Below are positions 43,472 to 49,636 of a DNA stretch of 49,757 nucleotides, one piece after another (position 1 is the first letter of the stretch; the number at the start of each line of letters is the position of its first letter). Location of the stretch: NCBI GenBank assembly GCA_016282495.1, contig JAEEKR010000030.1, positions 1 through 49,757 on the forward strand, read 5' to 3'. The stretch is from Candidatus Saccharimonadota bacterium (GTDB taxonomy: Bacteria > Patescibacteriota > Saccharimonadia > Saccharimonadales > Saccharimonadaceae). A model generated the notes under the pieces. It did not search any database. It was not told where the DNA came from and was given only the letters and a program-made list of their open reading frames with translations. A program made the position numbers and the translations under genes.

Positions 43472-43839
43472 TTTATATTATCGAAGACGATAAAATTATG
43501 GCCGAATGCATCGCGAAAGCTTGCAAAGATTACGAAACGAAAATTTTTTCCAATGCCATCGAGGCTATGGCAAATATAGATCAAAACATGCCGGGCCTAA
43601 TCTTTTTAGATATTTTGCTTTCCGGCCCAGACGGTTTCACTTTTTTAAACGAGCTCGCCTCATATTCCGATACCGCTAAAATCCCAGTAGTGATTATTTC
43701 TTCGCTTAATCTAAAAGACCAAGATCTCTCCGAGTATGGAGTAGTTGGAAAGTTAAATAAGGATACTATGTATCCAAAGGAGATCACCGCCTATGCCAAA
43801 AGATTTGCGGACCAAAGCCTTCATTCTTCGTCGCACTAA
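43468..43839 (+). CDS. Single-domain response regulator
   Basis: This 123-aa protein is a receiver domain without an output domain. Acidic residues E6, D7 and D8, phosphoacceptor D48 in IFLDILLSGPDGF, S78 in VIISSL and K95 in VGKLNKD are all present. It would signal by protein contact, as in CheY-like or phosphorelay intermediates. The start overlaps the kinase stop, and the last 47 nt overlap the recO gene in another frame, so translation of all three is linked. The C-terminus (DQSLHSSSH) after the fold is dictated by that overlap. Confidence 0.88.
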   Translation: MIYIIEDDKIMAECIAKACKDYETKIFSNAIEAMANIDQNMPGLIFLDILLSGPDGFTFLNELASYSDTAKIPVVIISSLNLKDQDLSEYGVVGKLNKDTMYPKEITAYAKRFADQSLHSSSH

Positions 43840-44467
43840 CTACGGCGAAGCTAATCGTATTCTTACTTTTATTACTCCCGAGGGCAAGTTTTCTGCTATG
43901 GCCAAAAGCGTGCGCAGAGAAAAATCCAAACTTGCTGGCGGCATCGAACTTTTCTGCCTTTCGGATATCGTCATTCATCAAGGCAAAGACGAATTTGGCA
44001 TTGTAACTAGCGCCAAGCTTTTGAAATACTATCAAAACATCGTCACCGACGTTACTAAATTAGAACTCGGCTCTCTCATTCTGAAAAAAATCAATCAAGC
44101 CGCCGAAACCATAGATAGCCCAGAGTTTTTCTCACTCACCGAGCAAGCTTTAGAAGCCATTGATAAAAACTATAATTTGTCGCTTATCGAAAGTTGGTTT
44201 TTATTTAATCTTGCTCGAGTTAAGGGCGAAGTTTTGAATATTCACCGCGATGTTTCCGGTAATAAATTAGAAGAAGGTCAAACTTACGTTTGGAATAGCG
44301 TAGAAGAAGCTTTGGAGCCAAAAATCGGGGGTAATATTGGTAAAAATGAAATCAAACTAATGCGCCTAATGATTGCGTCAAAACTCGAAATTGTCGAAAA
44401 AGTCAAAAATATTGAGGGTATGCTCCCGTCGGTTCTCTATATCGCAAGGTCTGTGATTAAAGCGTGA
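43793..44467 (+). CDS. recO: DNA repair protein RecO
   Basis: RecO loads RecA with RecR (RecFOR pathway). The 224-aa protein has the N-terminal OB fold (RTKAFILRRTNYGEANRILTFITPEGKFSAMAKSVRREKSKLAGGIELFC) and a helical C-terminal domain. No zinc-binding cysteine cluster is visible, unlike many RecO proteins. The start is inside the response regulator gene (47-nt overlap). Its TGA stop contributes the TG of the glyS extended -10 box. RecO followed by glyS is a frequent gene order in Gram-positive bacteria. Confidence 0.9.
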   Translation: MPKDLRTKAFILRRTNYGEANRILTFITPEGKFSAMAKSVRREKSKLAGGIELFCLSDIVIHQGKDEFGIVTSAKLLKYYQNIVTDVTKLELGSLILKKINQAAETIDSPEFFSLTEQALEAIDKNYNLSLIESWFLFNLARVKGEVLNIHRDVSGNKLEEGQTYVWNSVEEALEPKIGGNIGKNEIKLMRLMIASKLEIVEKVKNIEGMLPSVLYIARSVIKA

Positions 44468-44473
44468 TATAAT
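44465..44473 (+). promoter_or_regulatory. Leaderless-type promoter of glyS
   Basis: TGA-TATAAT, beginning with the recO stop codon and ending 6 nt before the ATG at 44480. Confidence 0.7.
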
Positions 44474-44479
44474 TAAGCT

Positions 44480-45832
44480 ATGGCAAAATTAGAAGATATT
44501 GTAAGTTTATGTAAACGCCGCGGCTTTATTTTCCAAGGCAGCGAAGTATACGGTGGTATGGCCGGCACTTGGGACTTTGGCCCGCTCGGCGTAATGTTGA
44601 AAAAGAAAATCACAAATGAATGGTGGCATTACTTTGTTGATTCAAAGGATAACGCTTATGGCGTTGATGCTGCAATTCTGATGAACCCACGCACGTGGAA
44701 GGCATCTGGTCACTTAGATACCTTTGCCGATCCGCTCGTAGAATGCAAAGAATGTAAATCCCGTTTCCGTGCCGATAAAATTGCTGAAGGAATCTCCGAA
44801 TCCGTCACTACCGAAGAATTTCTCGCCACCCACACCAAATGCCCAGTTTGTGGCAAAGAAAATTGGAGTGAAATCCGCAAGTTCAACATGATGTTTTCTA
44901 CTCACGTTGGCGCCGTTTTGCCAGAAGATACGTCTAATAACCCAGAACTCGCCGAGAAAAATACTGCCTACCTTCGCCCAGAAACTGCCCAAGGTATCTT
45001 CACGAATTACAAAAACGTTCTTGATACCATCTATCCAAATCTACCATTTGCTATCGCTCAGGAGGGAAAAGCTTTCAGGAATGAAATCTCCCCGCGTGAT
45101 TTCATCTTGCGCGATCGTGAATGCTATCAGCTCGAGCTTGAATACTTTGTCCACCCAGATTCTTGGGAAACCGAGTTCGAAAATGTCTTGAATGATTTCA
45201 AGAATTTCCTAAAAACTCGCATGGGCCTAAATATTGAAAATATTAATTTTCTTGAAGTCGCTCCCGAAGATCGCGCCCATTATAGCAAACGCACCGTTGA
45301 TTTTATGTTCGAATATCCAAACGGCGAAGAAGAATTGATGGGTCTAGCCTATCGTACTGATTTCGATCTTAAAAACATCGAAAAAGAATCCGGTAAATCT
45401 ATGGAATATCGCGACAAAAACACCGGCGAGACTATCGTCCCACACGTAATCGAACCGTCCATGGGTGTCGAACGCCTCTTCCTTGCAATTCTTTCTACAG
45501 CCTATACCGAAGACGAAATCGACGGCAATAGCCGCATCGTTCTAAAACTCCCAGAACATCTCGCACCATATCGTTTTTGTGTTTCGCCACTTCTCAAAAA
45601 CAAACCAGAGCTCGTAGAAAAGGCCAAGGAAGTTTATAATAAACTTCGCGAAAAATACACCTATGTTACTTGGGATGATTCTGGCAATATTGGCAAACGC
45701 TACCGCAAACAAGACGAAATCGGCACACCAAAATGTGTTGTAATAGATTTTGATACTTTAGATGATAACACTGTTACCGTCCGCGATCGTGACACTACAA
45801 AGCAAACTCGTGTAAAAATCGAAGAATTATAA
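44480..45832 (+). CDS. glyS: Glycyl-tRNA synthetase, dimeric (alpha2) type
   Basis: This 450-aa class II synthetase charges tRNA-Gly. It is the single-chain alpha2 type shared with eukaryotes, archaea and Gram-positive bacteria, not the alpha2-beta2 GlyQ/GlyS form. Features: RGFIFQGSEVYGGMAGTWDFGPLG, YLRPETAQGIFTNYKNV, the motif 2 FAIAQEGKAFRNEISPRDFILRDREC, motif 3 EPSMGVERLFLAI and a C-terminal anticodon-binding domain (LAPYRFCVSPL to the end). Zn-type cysteine pairs CKEC and CPVC are in the N-terminal insertion. Start is leaderless. It ends at a terminator shared with the convergent gene. Confidence 0.96.
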   Translation: MAKLEDIVSLCKRRGFIFQGSEVYGGMAGTWDFGPLGVMLKKKITNEWWHYFVDSKDNAYGVDAAILMNPRTWKASGHLDTFADPLVECKECKSRFRADKIAEGISESVTTEEFLATHTKCPVCGKENWSEIRKFNMMFSTHVGAVLPEDTSNNPELAEKNTAYLRPETAQGIFTNYKNVLDTIYPNLPFAIAQEGKAFRNEISPRDFILRDRECYQLELEYFVHPDSWETEFENVLNDFKNFLKTRMGLNIENINFLEVAPEDRAHYSKRTVDFMFEYPNGEEELMGLAYRTDFDLKNIEKESGKSMEYRDKNTGETIVPHVIEPSMGVERLFLAILSTAYTEDEIDGNSRIVLKLPEHLAPYRFCVSPLLKNKPELVEKAKEVYNKLREKYTYVTWDDSGNIGKRYRKQDEIGTPKCVVIDFDTLDDNTVTVRDRDTTKQTRVKIEEL

Positions 45833-45837
45833 AAAAA

Positions 45838-45878
45838 GAAGAACCCCCGGGGTATTTGCGGGGGTTTTGGGGTTCTTC
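45838..45878. terminator. Bidirectional terminator between glyS and the hybrid factor gene
   Basis: GAAGAACCCC (45838-45847) pairs with GGGGTTCTTC (45869-45878); an alternative inner stem AACCCCCG/CGGGGGTT followed by TT can also form. Confidence 0.75.
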
Positions 45879-45886
45879 GTTTGGGG

Positions 45887-46768
45887 TTATGCAACGTTTC
45901 GGAGATGAAGCCCCTTTCTTTTGAGCTTCATTGAAATTTCCTTTACGTAGCTTCCCAGTCCAAGCTTGGACAGGTTTTGGGATGAGAGCGAACAGAGCTT
46001 CTCTACAGTGTGAATGCCAACGCTAGCAAGCGCTGAACGGGTTTCTGCTATAAGACCGAGGTCTTTCAGCTCATCCCCTTCCTTATTGACATCAAGTGCA
46101 GATACAGCCTTATTCAGTGAATTCGCTGCGGAACGCAGCGTGGCCTCAAGGACCTTCACTTTCTCAGCCTGGCCTGAAAGCTTGGCGCAGAGGGCGGCCG
46201 CCTTATCGAGCTGTTTTTTCAACTCAGCATTCTGCTCCTGCAGTTTCTGGTTGTCGTAGGAAAGCTTTGAGGCTTCGGCCTTGGCCGCTTCCGCGACAGC
46301 GTCTGAACGCTTGGCCATTTCTACGGCATTGTTGTACTTATGTGCCAACTCATCGTTGTACACTCGTACAAGCTCTTTACTGCTGAGATCCTTGATCAAG
46401 GCTTCGACATCCTCAACAGAGGCGGAGAGCTTCTTGATCTGGCTCTTAAAGGGCGACCTTTTCAGCTTCTCGATGCAAACATGCATCATTGTGGATACCT
46501 CTATAGGCATCACATTGAGCTGAGCAGCGATCTCCTTCTGGGAGAGCCTTTCGCAGCGGAATCCGTAACCCTTGTCAACAAGGTCGATTTCCTCGGGCGT
46601 AAGTGCCAGTGCGAAGATTTTGAAAAGCTCGTCATAGCGACATTCAAGAATGCCGATAGGAGCATCGGCGCCGGTGATAGCCTTAATGAGATTCTGACCC
46701 GCGGTCAGTTTAGTCAGGCCGCAGATATTGGTTTTGGTCTCGAACGTTTTTGAAGTAGTCATTTTCAT
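45887..46768 (-). CDS. Hybrid transcription factor: sigma region 4-like HTH, coiled coil, RNAP alpha-CTD-like domain
   Basis: This 293-aa protein has three parts. Residues about 53-105 look like a sigma-70 region 4 HTH (LTPEEIDLVDKGYGFRCERLSQKEIAAQLNVMPIEVSTMMHVCIEKLKR). About 135-228 is a coiled coil rich in Ala, Lys, Glu and Gln (LQEQNAELKKQLDKAAALCAKL). About 236-290 closely follows the RNA polymerase alpha C-terminal domain pattern (LGLIAETRSALASVGIHTVEKLCSLSSQNLSKLGLGSYVKEISMKLKRKGL). I start at MKMTTSK, with AAAGGAGAA upstream, not at the ORF-track ATG 36 nt earlier. The gene is clearly more GC-rich with many CAG and CTG codons compared with its neighbours, suggesting transfer or distinct history. 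A regulator that contacts promoter DNA like sigma and alpha is inferred. Confidence 0.82.
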   Translation of the reverse strand: MKMTTSKTFETKTNICGLTKLTAGQNLIKAITGADAPIGILECRYDELFKIFALALTPEEIDLVDKGYGFRCERLSQKEIAAQLNVMPIEVSTMMHVCIEKLKRSPFKSQIKKLSASVEDVEALIKDLSSKELVRVYNDELAHKYNNAVEMAKRSDAVAEAAKAEASKLSYDNQKLQEQNAELKKQLDKAAALCAKLSGQAEKVKVLEATLRSAANSLNKAVSALDVNKEGDELKDLGLIAETRSALASVGIHTVEKLCSLSSQNLSKLGLGSYVKEISMKLKRKGLHLRNVA

Positions 46769-46967
46769 GGCAAATTCTCCTTTAAAAATATTTTTGTTCT
46801 TCATCCAAAGCGCGAATCAATCTAGAAGAAGGGTCACTAGCCCTTTGCTCTTATAAATTTAGATATCAATCGCAGAATAGGACTTTTATTGAGAAACAAA
46901 AACCCTACACTGCGATTGATTTCTACCAAACGAAGTTAACGATCGTGATTCGTTTTATCGAATCATA
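46769..46967 (-). promoter_or_regulatory. Long structured 5' leader of the hybrid factor gene
   Basis: About 200 nt lie between the predicted transcription start and the ATG. On the transcript, TGATTCG/CGAATCA (46946-46965) forms an early hairpin, ATCAATCGCAG (46865-46875) and CTGCGATTGAT (46910-46920) form an 11-bp stem with a 34-nt loop, and AAGGG/CCCTT encloses a third near 46835. Structure of this kind suggests RNA-level control, such as a riboswitch, protein-binding leader or attenuator; no known class is recognised. Confidence 0.5.
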
Positions 46968-46973
46968 ACCTCC

Positions 46974-47002
46974 ATTATAGCACACAATTGCAAAAAAGTC
47001 AA
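46974..47002 (-). promoter_or_regulatory. Promoter of the hybrid factor gene
   Basis: Minus strand TTGACT, 17-nt spacer, TGC-TATAAT: a near-consensus promoter. Its -35 is part of ACTATTGA, also found at the -35 of the divergent operon. Confidence 0.75.
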
Positions 47003-47077
47003 TAGTAAAATAATAAAAAACATTAAGATGCAACAGAGGCCAACAGATACAAAAATAAAAAAAGTCCCAAAAAACTA

Positions 47078-47106
47078 TTGAAAAATAGTAAAAAATATGC
47101 TATAAT
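47078..47106 (+). promoter_or_regulatory. Promoter of the divergent two-gene orphan operon
   Basis: TTGAAA (47078-47083), 17-nt spacer, TGC-TATAAT (47101-47106). The -35 is inside CTATT-GAAA-AATAG, an inverted repeat and possible operator. The leader is about 38 nt with AAAGGAGTG before the ATG. The remaining divergent region (47003-47077) is A-rich with no further structure seen. Confidence 0.75.
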
Positions 47107-47150
47107 ACTAAACAGCTCAAAAAGCTAGTACATTAAAAAGGAGTGTTTAC

Positions 47151-47651
47151 ATGAAGAAAATTTTTGAGAATCTGCCAGCCAGTGAGCTGGTAGGTAGCAT
47201 CCACTGTACGCAGGACGTTATCGAGTTATATCAGATGGGGCTTGAACGCAGAAACATGTTTCTGACTATCTGTACCCAGAATGAGCTCGCAAGAAGAGGC
47301 GAATACGATAAGATACACGAAATCCTTATTGGATTTATTGAAGGAGGAAAAATGGAGCTTGGCTCCGATTTTACTCATTTCTTATCCGAAAGTCTGCTTG
47401 AGTTCAGAGATGCCGATCCGTGTCTTGCTCATCTCGGCAAAAAGATCAAAATAGAATCATCACGAAAGACTGAAGGGGTCTTCTCTGTAGATAACCCTGA
47501 AGAAGTATTCGTGGACACTGATGACCTGTCCAGAGCATACAGCTTTCTGGAAAGACTTGCCGAAAATGGCTACGGAGAAGACGACATTTCGAAGATGGTC
47601 CAAAACTTCTTCAATAACAGAAGAATCGTTAAGCTGGAGGGGATTTCGTGA
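47151..47651 (+). CDS. Hypothetical protein, orphan operon gene 1
   Basis: I do not recognise this 166-aa soluble, acidic, mostly helical protein. The N-terminus (IFENLPASELVGSIHCTQDVIELYQMGLERRNMFLTICTQNELARRGEYDKIHEILIGF) has the look of helical repeats; the C-terminal part has SRAYSFLERLAENGYGEDDISKMVQNFF. AAAGGAGTG lies 7 nt before the ATG. Codon use (CAG, CTG, GAG, AGA) differs from neighbouring core genes and resembles the divergent hybrid factor gene. The next gene starts within its last codons (GTG overlapping the stop), so the two form one operon and perhaps a complex. Confidence 0.72.
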   Translation: MKKIFENLPASELVGSIHCTQDVIELYQMGLERRNMFLTICTQNELARRGEYDKIHEILIGFIEGGKMELGSDFTHFLSESLLEFRDADPCLAHLGKKIKIESSRKTEGVFSVDNPEEVFVDTDDLSRAYSFLERLAENGYGEDDISKMVQNFFNNRRIVKLEGIS

Positions 47652-47992
47652 GCATATCCGAATTTGTCTCCAAATGGAATGCGACTCATAAACGATTTAC
47701 CTTTTCTGTTTGCGAGATTCCAGTACAGGGCCGTCCGGCTAACGTAGAGATTCGCTACCCAGCGGCAAAGTACCAAAAATTTCTTTCTACAGACACATGG
47801 AATGAGCTGAACAACATCGTAGAGATGAGATCACACCATACCATGTATGTAGCAACAAACGAAAAACTCTTTAAACGAGGAATTATCGAAATTAAGATTG
47901 CTTCCTCAAACCACAACTATCAGGATCGTTTCGTCACTAGTGTCCTTATATGGATTGCTGAGCATTTTTTCCCTCAGGACAACGAAGACTAA
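47648..47992 (+). CDS. Hypothetical protein, orphan operon gene 2
   Basis: I do not recognise this 114-aa soluble protein. It has an alternation of strands and a C-terminal helix (MSISEFVSKWNATHKRFTFSVCEIP to RFVTSVLIWIAEHFF). It starts with GTG overlapping the upstream stop (GTGA), with GGAGGGG upstream, so it is translationally coupled to the 166-aa gene. A strong terminator follows within about 10 nt of its stop. A toxin-antitoxin pair was considered, but the sizes and sequences give no support. Confidence 0.7.
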   Translation: MSISEFVSKWNATHKRFTFSVCEIPVQGRPANVEIRYPAAKYQKFLSTDTWNELNNIVEMRSHHTMYVATNEKLFKRGIIEIKIASSNHNYQDRFVTSVLIWIAEHFFPQDNED

Positions 47993-48001
47993 GCCTCCTG
48001 C

Positions 48002-48026
48002 GGCTCACCATTCGGTGAGCCTTTTT
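48002..48026 (+). terminator. Terminator of the orphan operon
   Basis: GGCTCACC-ATTC-GGTGAGCC followed by TTTTT. Confidence 0.9.
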
Positions 48027-48028
48027 CA

Positions 48029-48037
48029 TGATATAAT
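48029..48037 (+). promoter_or_regulatory. Extended -10 promoter of the 341-aa orphan gene
   Basis: TGA-TATAAT just past the previous terminator, with a leader of about 25 nt carrying AGGAG before the ATG at 48069. No clear -35. Confidence 0.65.
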
Positions 48038-48068
48038 TATGACAACAAATTCTAAATAGGAGATATTT

Positions 48069-49094
48069 ATGGTCGACCCTAATTCACCAAGTACGCTTTC
48101 GAGTATAGAGAGAGTTCTGAAGGATATGACACCATACCCAGAGGATTTTAAGGGTACAGTTTACTCAGAAGGTGAAGTTGAAAGTGATATTGGTCGGCTA
48201 AAAAGTTTTAAAAACTCTCCATTTTATAATAAAGCTGAAGAACGTTCCGATGCAAAACTACTCGAGATAACTTTTACTGATATGGTGGAAATGGACGATT
48301 GGTTTAGCGAAGATAAGTCGTACGGCGATGACCCTGATTGGTTGGCACTAACTACTTTTCCTACCTCTGAAATTGACGATGTTTTTAATCATATCGATAT
48401 GATTGGGGTGTTTAGCAATGAACTAACTGGCCACAAAACACTACCTTTTGCAGTCGATTTAACATACAATACCGACCACGATGATATAGCAAAGAAGTTT
48501 AGGTGGAGGCATGTATATGGGAAAAAGAAAGATATTCCAGAGCAAGTTTCAGAATTCGATAGATCCTTATCTCTCAGAAATAGATATGGACTTAAAATAC
48601 CTGGGTTTACTTCTGCTAAGTATTGCGAAGATAAAAATACACTCAACGTCGATGAGAAGCCAATGTTTGAAAAGGGCAGGATTCAGGTTATGCCAAGGTT
48701 TGTCGTCGGATATTCTCAAGATTTAGCAGAGAGGCTTGCAGACAAAGATTCCTTGCCGGAAGATAAATATAATGGGGCCAGATTGTGTGCAAAATGGTGT
48801 GCGTTAATAGAGTTAAAAGAGCAAGCTACTGATATTCGTCAAATGCTAGATAATCTTACCGAGGAAGAAATCAAGTATATGAATCAGGAAGAGTTAGTGG
48901 TCGCGAAAAAAAGCATCATAGCAATGGAACGTTATATTAATAATGCATACAATGAAGCTAAAAAACTGGCTGATACCGATGCTGGTGAAAAAGCCGCCAT
49001 GGAATACGCTATGAATAGAGATACTGTCGTGCAAGCAATCATCAACCAAAGTCAAAATACTTTTCTTGGCAAAGATTGGCAAAGGGTGGCATAA
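48069..49094 (+). CDS. Hypothetical protein, 341 aa, unknown function
   Basis: I do not recognise this soluble, acidic protein. The N-terminal half is Asp/Glu- and aromatic-rich (MDDWFSEDKSYGDDPDWLALTTFP). The middle part (LPFAVDLTYNTDHDDIAKKFRWRHVYGKKK and GRIQVMPRFVVGYSQDLAERLADKD) could be a nuclease-like or structural beta region. The C-terminal about 100 residues are helical (CAKWCALIELKEQATDIRQMLDNLTEEEIKYMNQEEL). No signal peptide or TM helix. The AGGAG site 8 nt upstream supports the start. Monocistronic, preceded by a terminator and followed by tRNA-Gly. It occurs next to other orphan genes, so it may be part of the same accessory segment. Confidence 0.72.
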   Translation: MVDPNSPSTLSSIERVLKDMTPYPEDFKGTVYSEGEVESDIGRLKSFKNSPFYNKAEERSDAKLLEITFTDMVEMDDWFSEDKSYGDDPDWLALTTFPTSEIDDVFNHIDMIGVFSNELTGHKTLPFAVDLTYNTDHDDIAKKFRWRHVYGKKKDIPEQVSEFDRSLSLRNRYGLKIPGFTSAKYCEDKNTLNVDEKPMFEKGRIQVMPRFVVGYSQDLAERLADKDSLPEDKYNGARLCAKWCALIELKEQATDIRQMLDNLTEEEIKYMNQEELVVAKKSIIAMERYINNAYNEAKKLADTDAGEKAAMEYAMNRDTVVQAIINQSQNTFLGKDWQRVA

Positions 49095-49126
49095 TCGCAT
49101 TAATTCTTCCCAAAAATCATAGTATG

Positions 49127-49135
49127 TGTTACAAT
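49127..49135 (+). promoter_or_regulatory. Extended -10 promoter of tRNA-Gly
   Basis: TGT-TACAAT, about 10 nt before the mature tRNA 5' end. Confidence 0.6.
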
Positions 49136-49145
49136 AAATACATGC

Positions 49146-49222
49146 GCGAGCGTAGCTCAGTTGTTTAGAGCGCTTCCTTGCCAAGGAAGAGGTCGAGAGT
49201 TAGAGTCTCTTCGCTCGCACCA
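49146..49222 (+). tRNA. tRNA-Gly (anticodon GCC) with U19-A56 elbow pair
   Basis: A complete 77-nt cloverleaf with encoded CCA: acceptor GCGAGCG/CGCUCGC (7 perfect pairs), D-stem GCUC/GAGC, anticodon arm CUUCC-UUGCCAA-GGAAG (anticodon GCC), 5-nt variable loop with C48 pairing G15, T-stem GAGAG/CUCUU. The D-loop reads AGUUGUUUA (G19 replaced by U at 49164) and the T-loop UUAGAGU (C56 replaced by A at 49202), so the normally invariant G19-C56 tertiary pair is U19-A56. Discriminator is A73, as favoured by dimeric GlyRS of the type encoded at 44.5 kb. Confidence 0.95.
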
Positions 49223-49228
49223 TACTCT

Positions 49229-49250
49229 AGGCTCTAGGAAGCCTTATTTT
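49229..49250 (+). terminator. Weak terminator after tRNA-Gly
   Basis: AGGCT-CTAGGA-AGCCT followed by TTATTTT. The stem is only 5 bp, so this is tentative. Confidence 0.4.
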
Positions 49251-49327
49251 GTTGTAATCCTGAATATTAAACTTATAAGCACTTGTGTTGTATCATCTCA
49301 GATTTTGGGGTTGATTTTTAGATTGAA

Positions 49328-49349
49328 AAACTCGTAATATTTCGAGTTT
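49328..49349. repeat. Inverted repeat upstream of the abrB promoter
   Basis: AAACTCG (49328-49334) and CGAGTTT (49343-49349) form a 7-bp stem with an 8-nt loop. It could be a weak terminator or an operator. The rest of 49251-49357 has no other visible signal. Confidence 0.45.
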
Positions 49350-49357
49350 CTAATATG

Positions 49358-49386
49358 TTTACTTTTAAGAATAATACAAGTATAAT
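49358..49386 (+). promoter_or_regulatory. Promoter of the AbrB-ABC operon
   Basis: TTTACT (49358-49363), 17-nt spacer, TATAAT (49381-49386). Confidence 0.65.
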
Positions 49387-49396
49387 TAAGTATGAA

Positions 49397-49416
49397 AAGT
49401 ATAACTAGTTATACTT
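49397..49416. promoter_or_regulatory. 20-bp perfect palindrome, probable operator of the AbrB-like regulator
   Basis: AAGTATAACTAGTTATACTT is its own reverse complement and lies just past the predicted transcription start; a related AAGTATAATT precedes it within the -10 region. The position and symmetry fit autoregulation by the dimeric AbrB-like protein encoded next. Confidence 0.65.
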
Positions 49417-49429
49417 AGAAGAGGCTTAT

Positions 49430-49636
49430 ATGAAAGATAAATTTGTAGGTATTGCTAAAGTTGGAGAAAAAGGACAAATTGTAATTCCAAAGGAAGCAAG
49501 GGATATGTTTGATATCAATTCTGGGGATTCTATTATCGTATTATGTGATAAAGAAAAAGGTATTGCGCTATTAAAAGCAGATGCAATTGAAGATTTGTCT
49601 GATAAAGTTTTTTCAAAAGGAGACAATAAACAATGA
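49430..49636 (+). CDS. AbrB/MazE/SpoVT-family DNA-binding regulator
   Basis: This 68-aa protein has the swapped-hairpin AbrB fold pattern GIAKVGEKGQIVIPKEARDMFDINSGDSIIVLCDKEKGIALLKAD, typical of transition-state regulators that precede ABC transporter genes. AGAGG is the Shine-Dalgarno. Its stop overlaps the ABC ATPase start (ATGA), so they form an operon. It most likely represses its own operon through the upstream palindrome. The segment is AT-richer than the upstream core genes and could be acquired. Confidence 0.9.
   Translation: MKDKFVGIAKVGEKGQIVIPKEARDMFDINSGDSIIVLCDKEKGIALLKADAIEDLSDKVFSKGDNKQ

Noticed and set aside
46340-46753. 137-aa plus-strand ORF opposite the hybrid factor gene
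   Set aside because: It is an antisense shadow without ribosome binding site or promoter; the minus-strand frame encodes recognisable domains.
47151-47992. Toxin-antitoxin pair
   Set aside because: The proteins are larger than typical and show no toxin or antitoxin motif; gene coupling alone is not enough.
48038-48059. Short leader ORF ATG ACA ACA AAT TCT AAA TAG before the 341-aa gene
   Set aside because: Its ATG lies only 1 nt after the -10 box, so it would not be included in the transcript.
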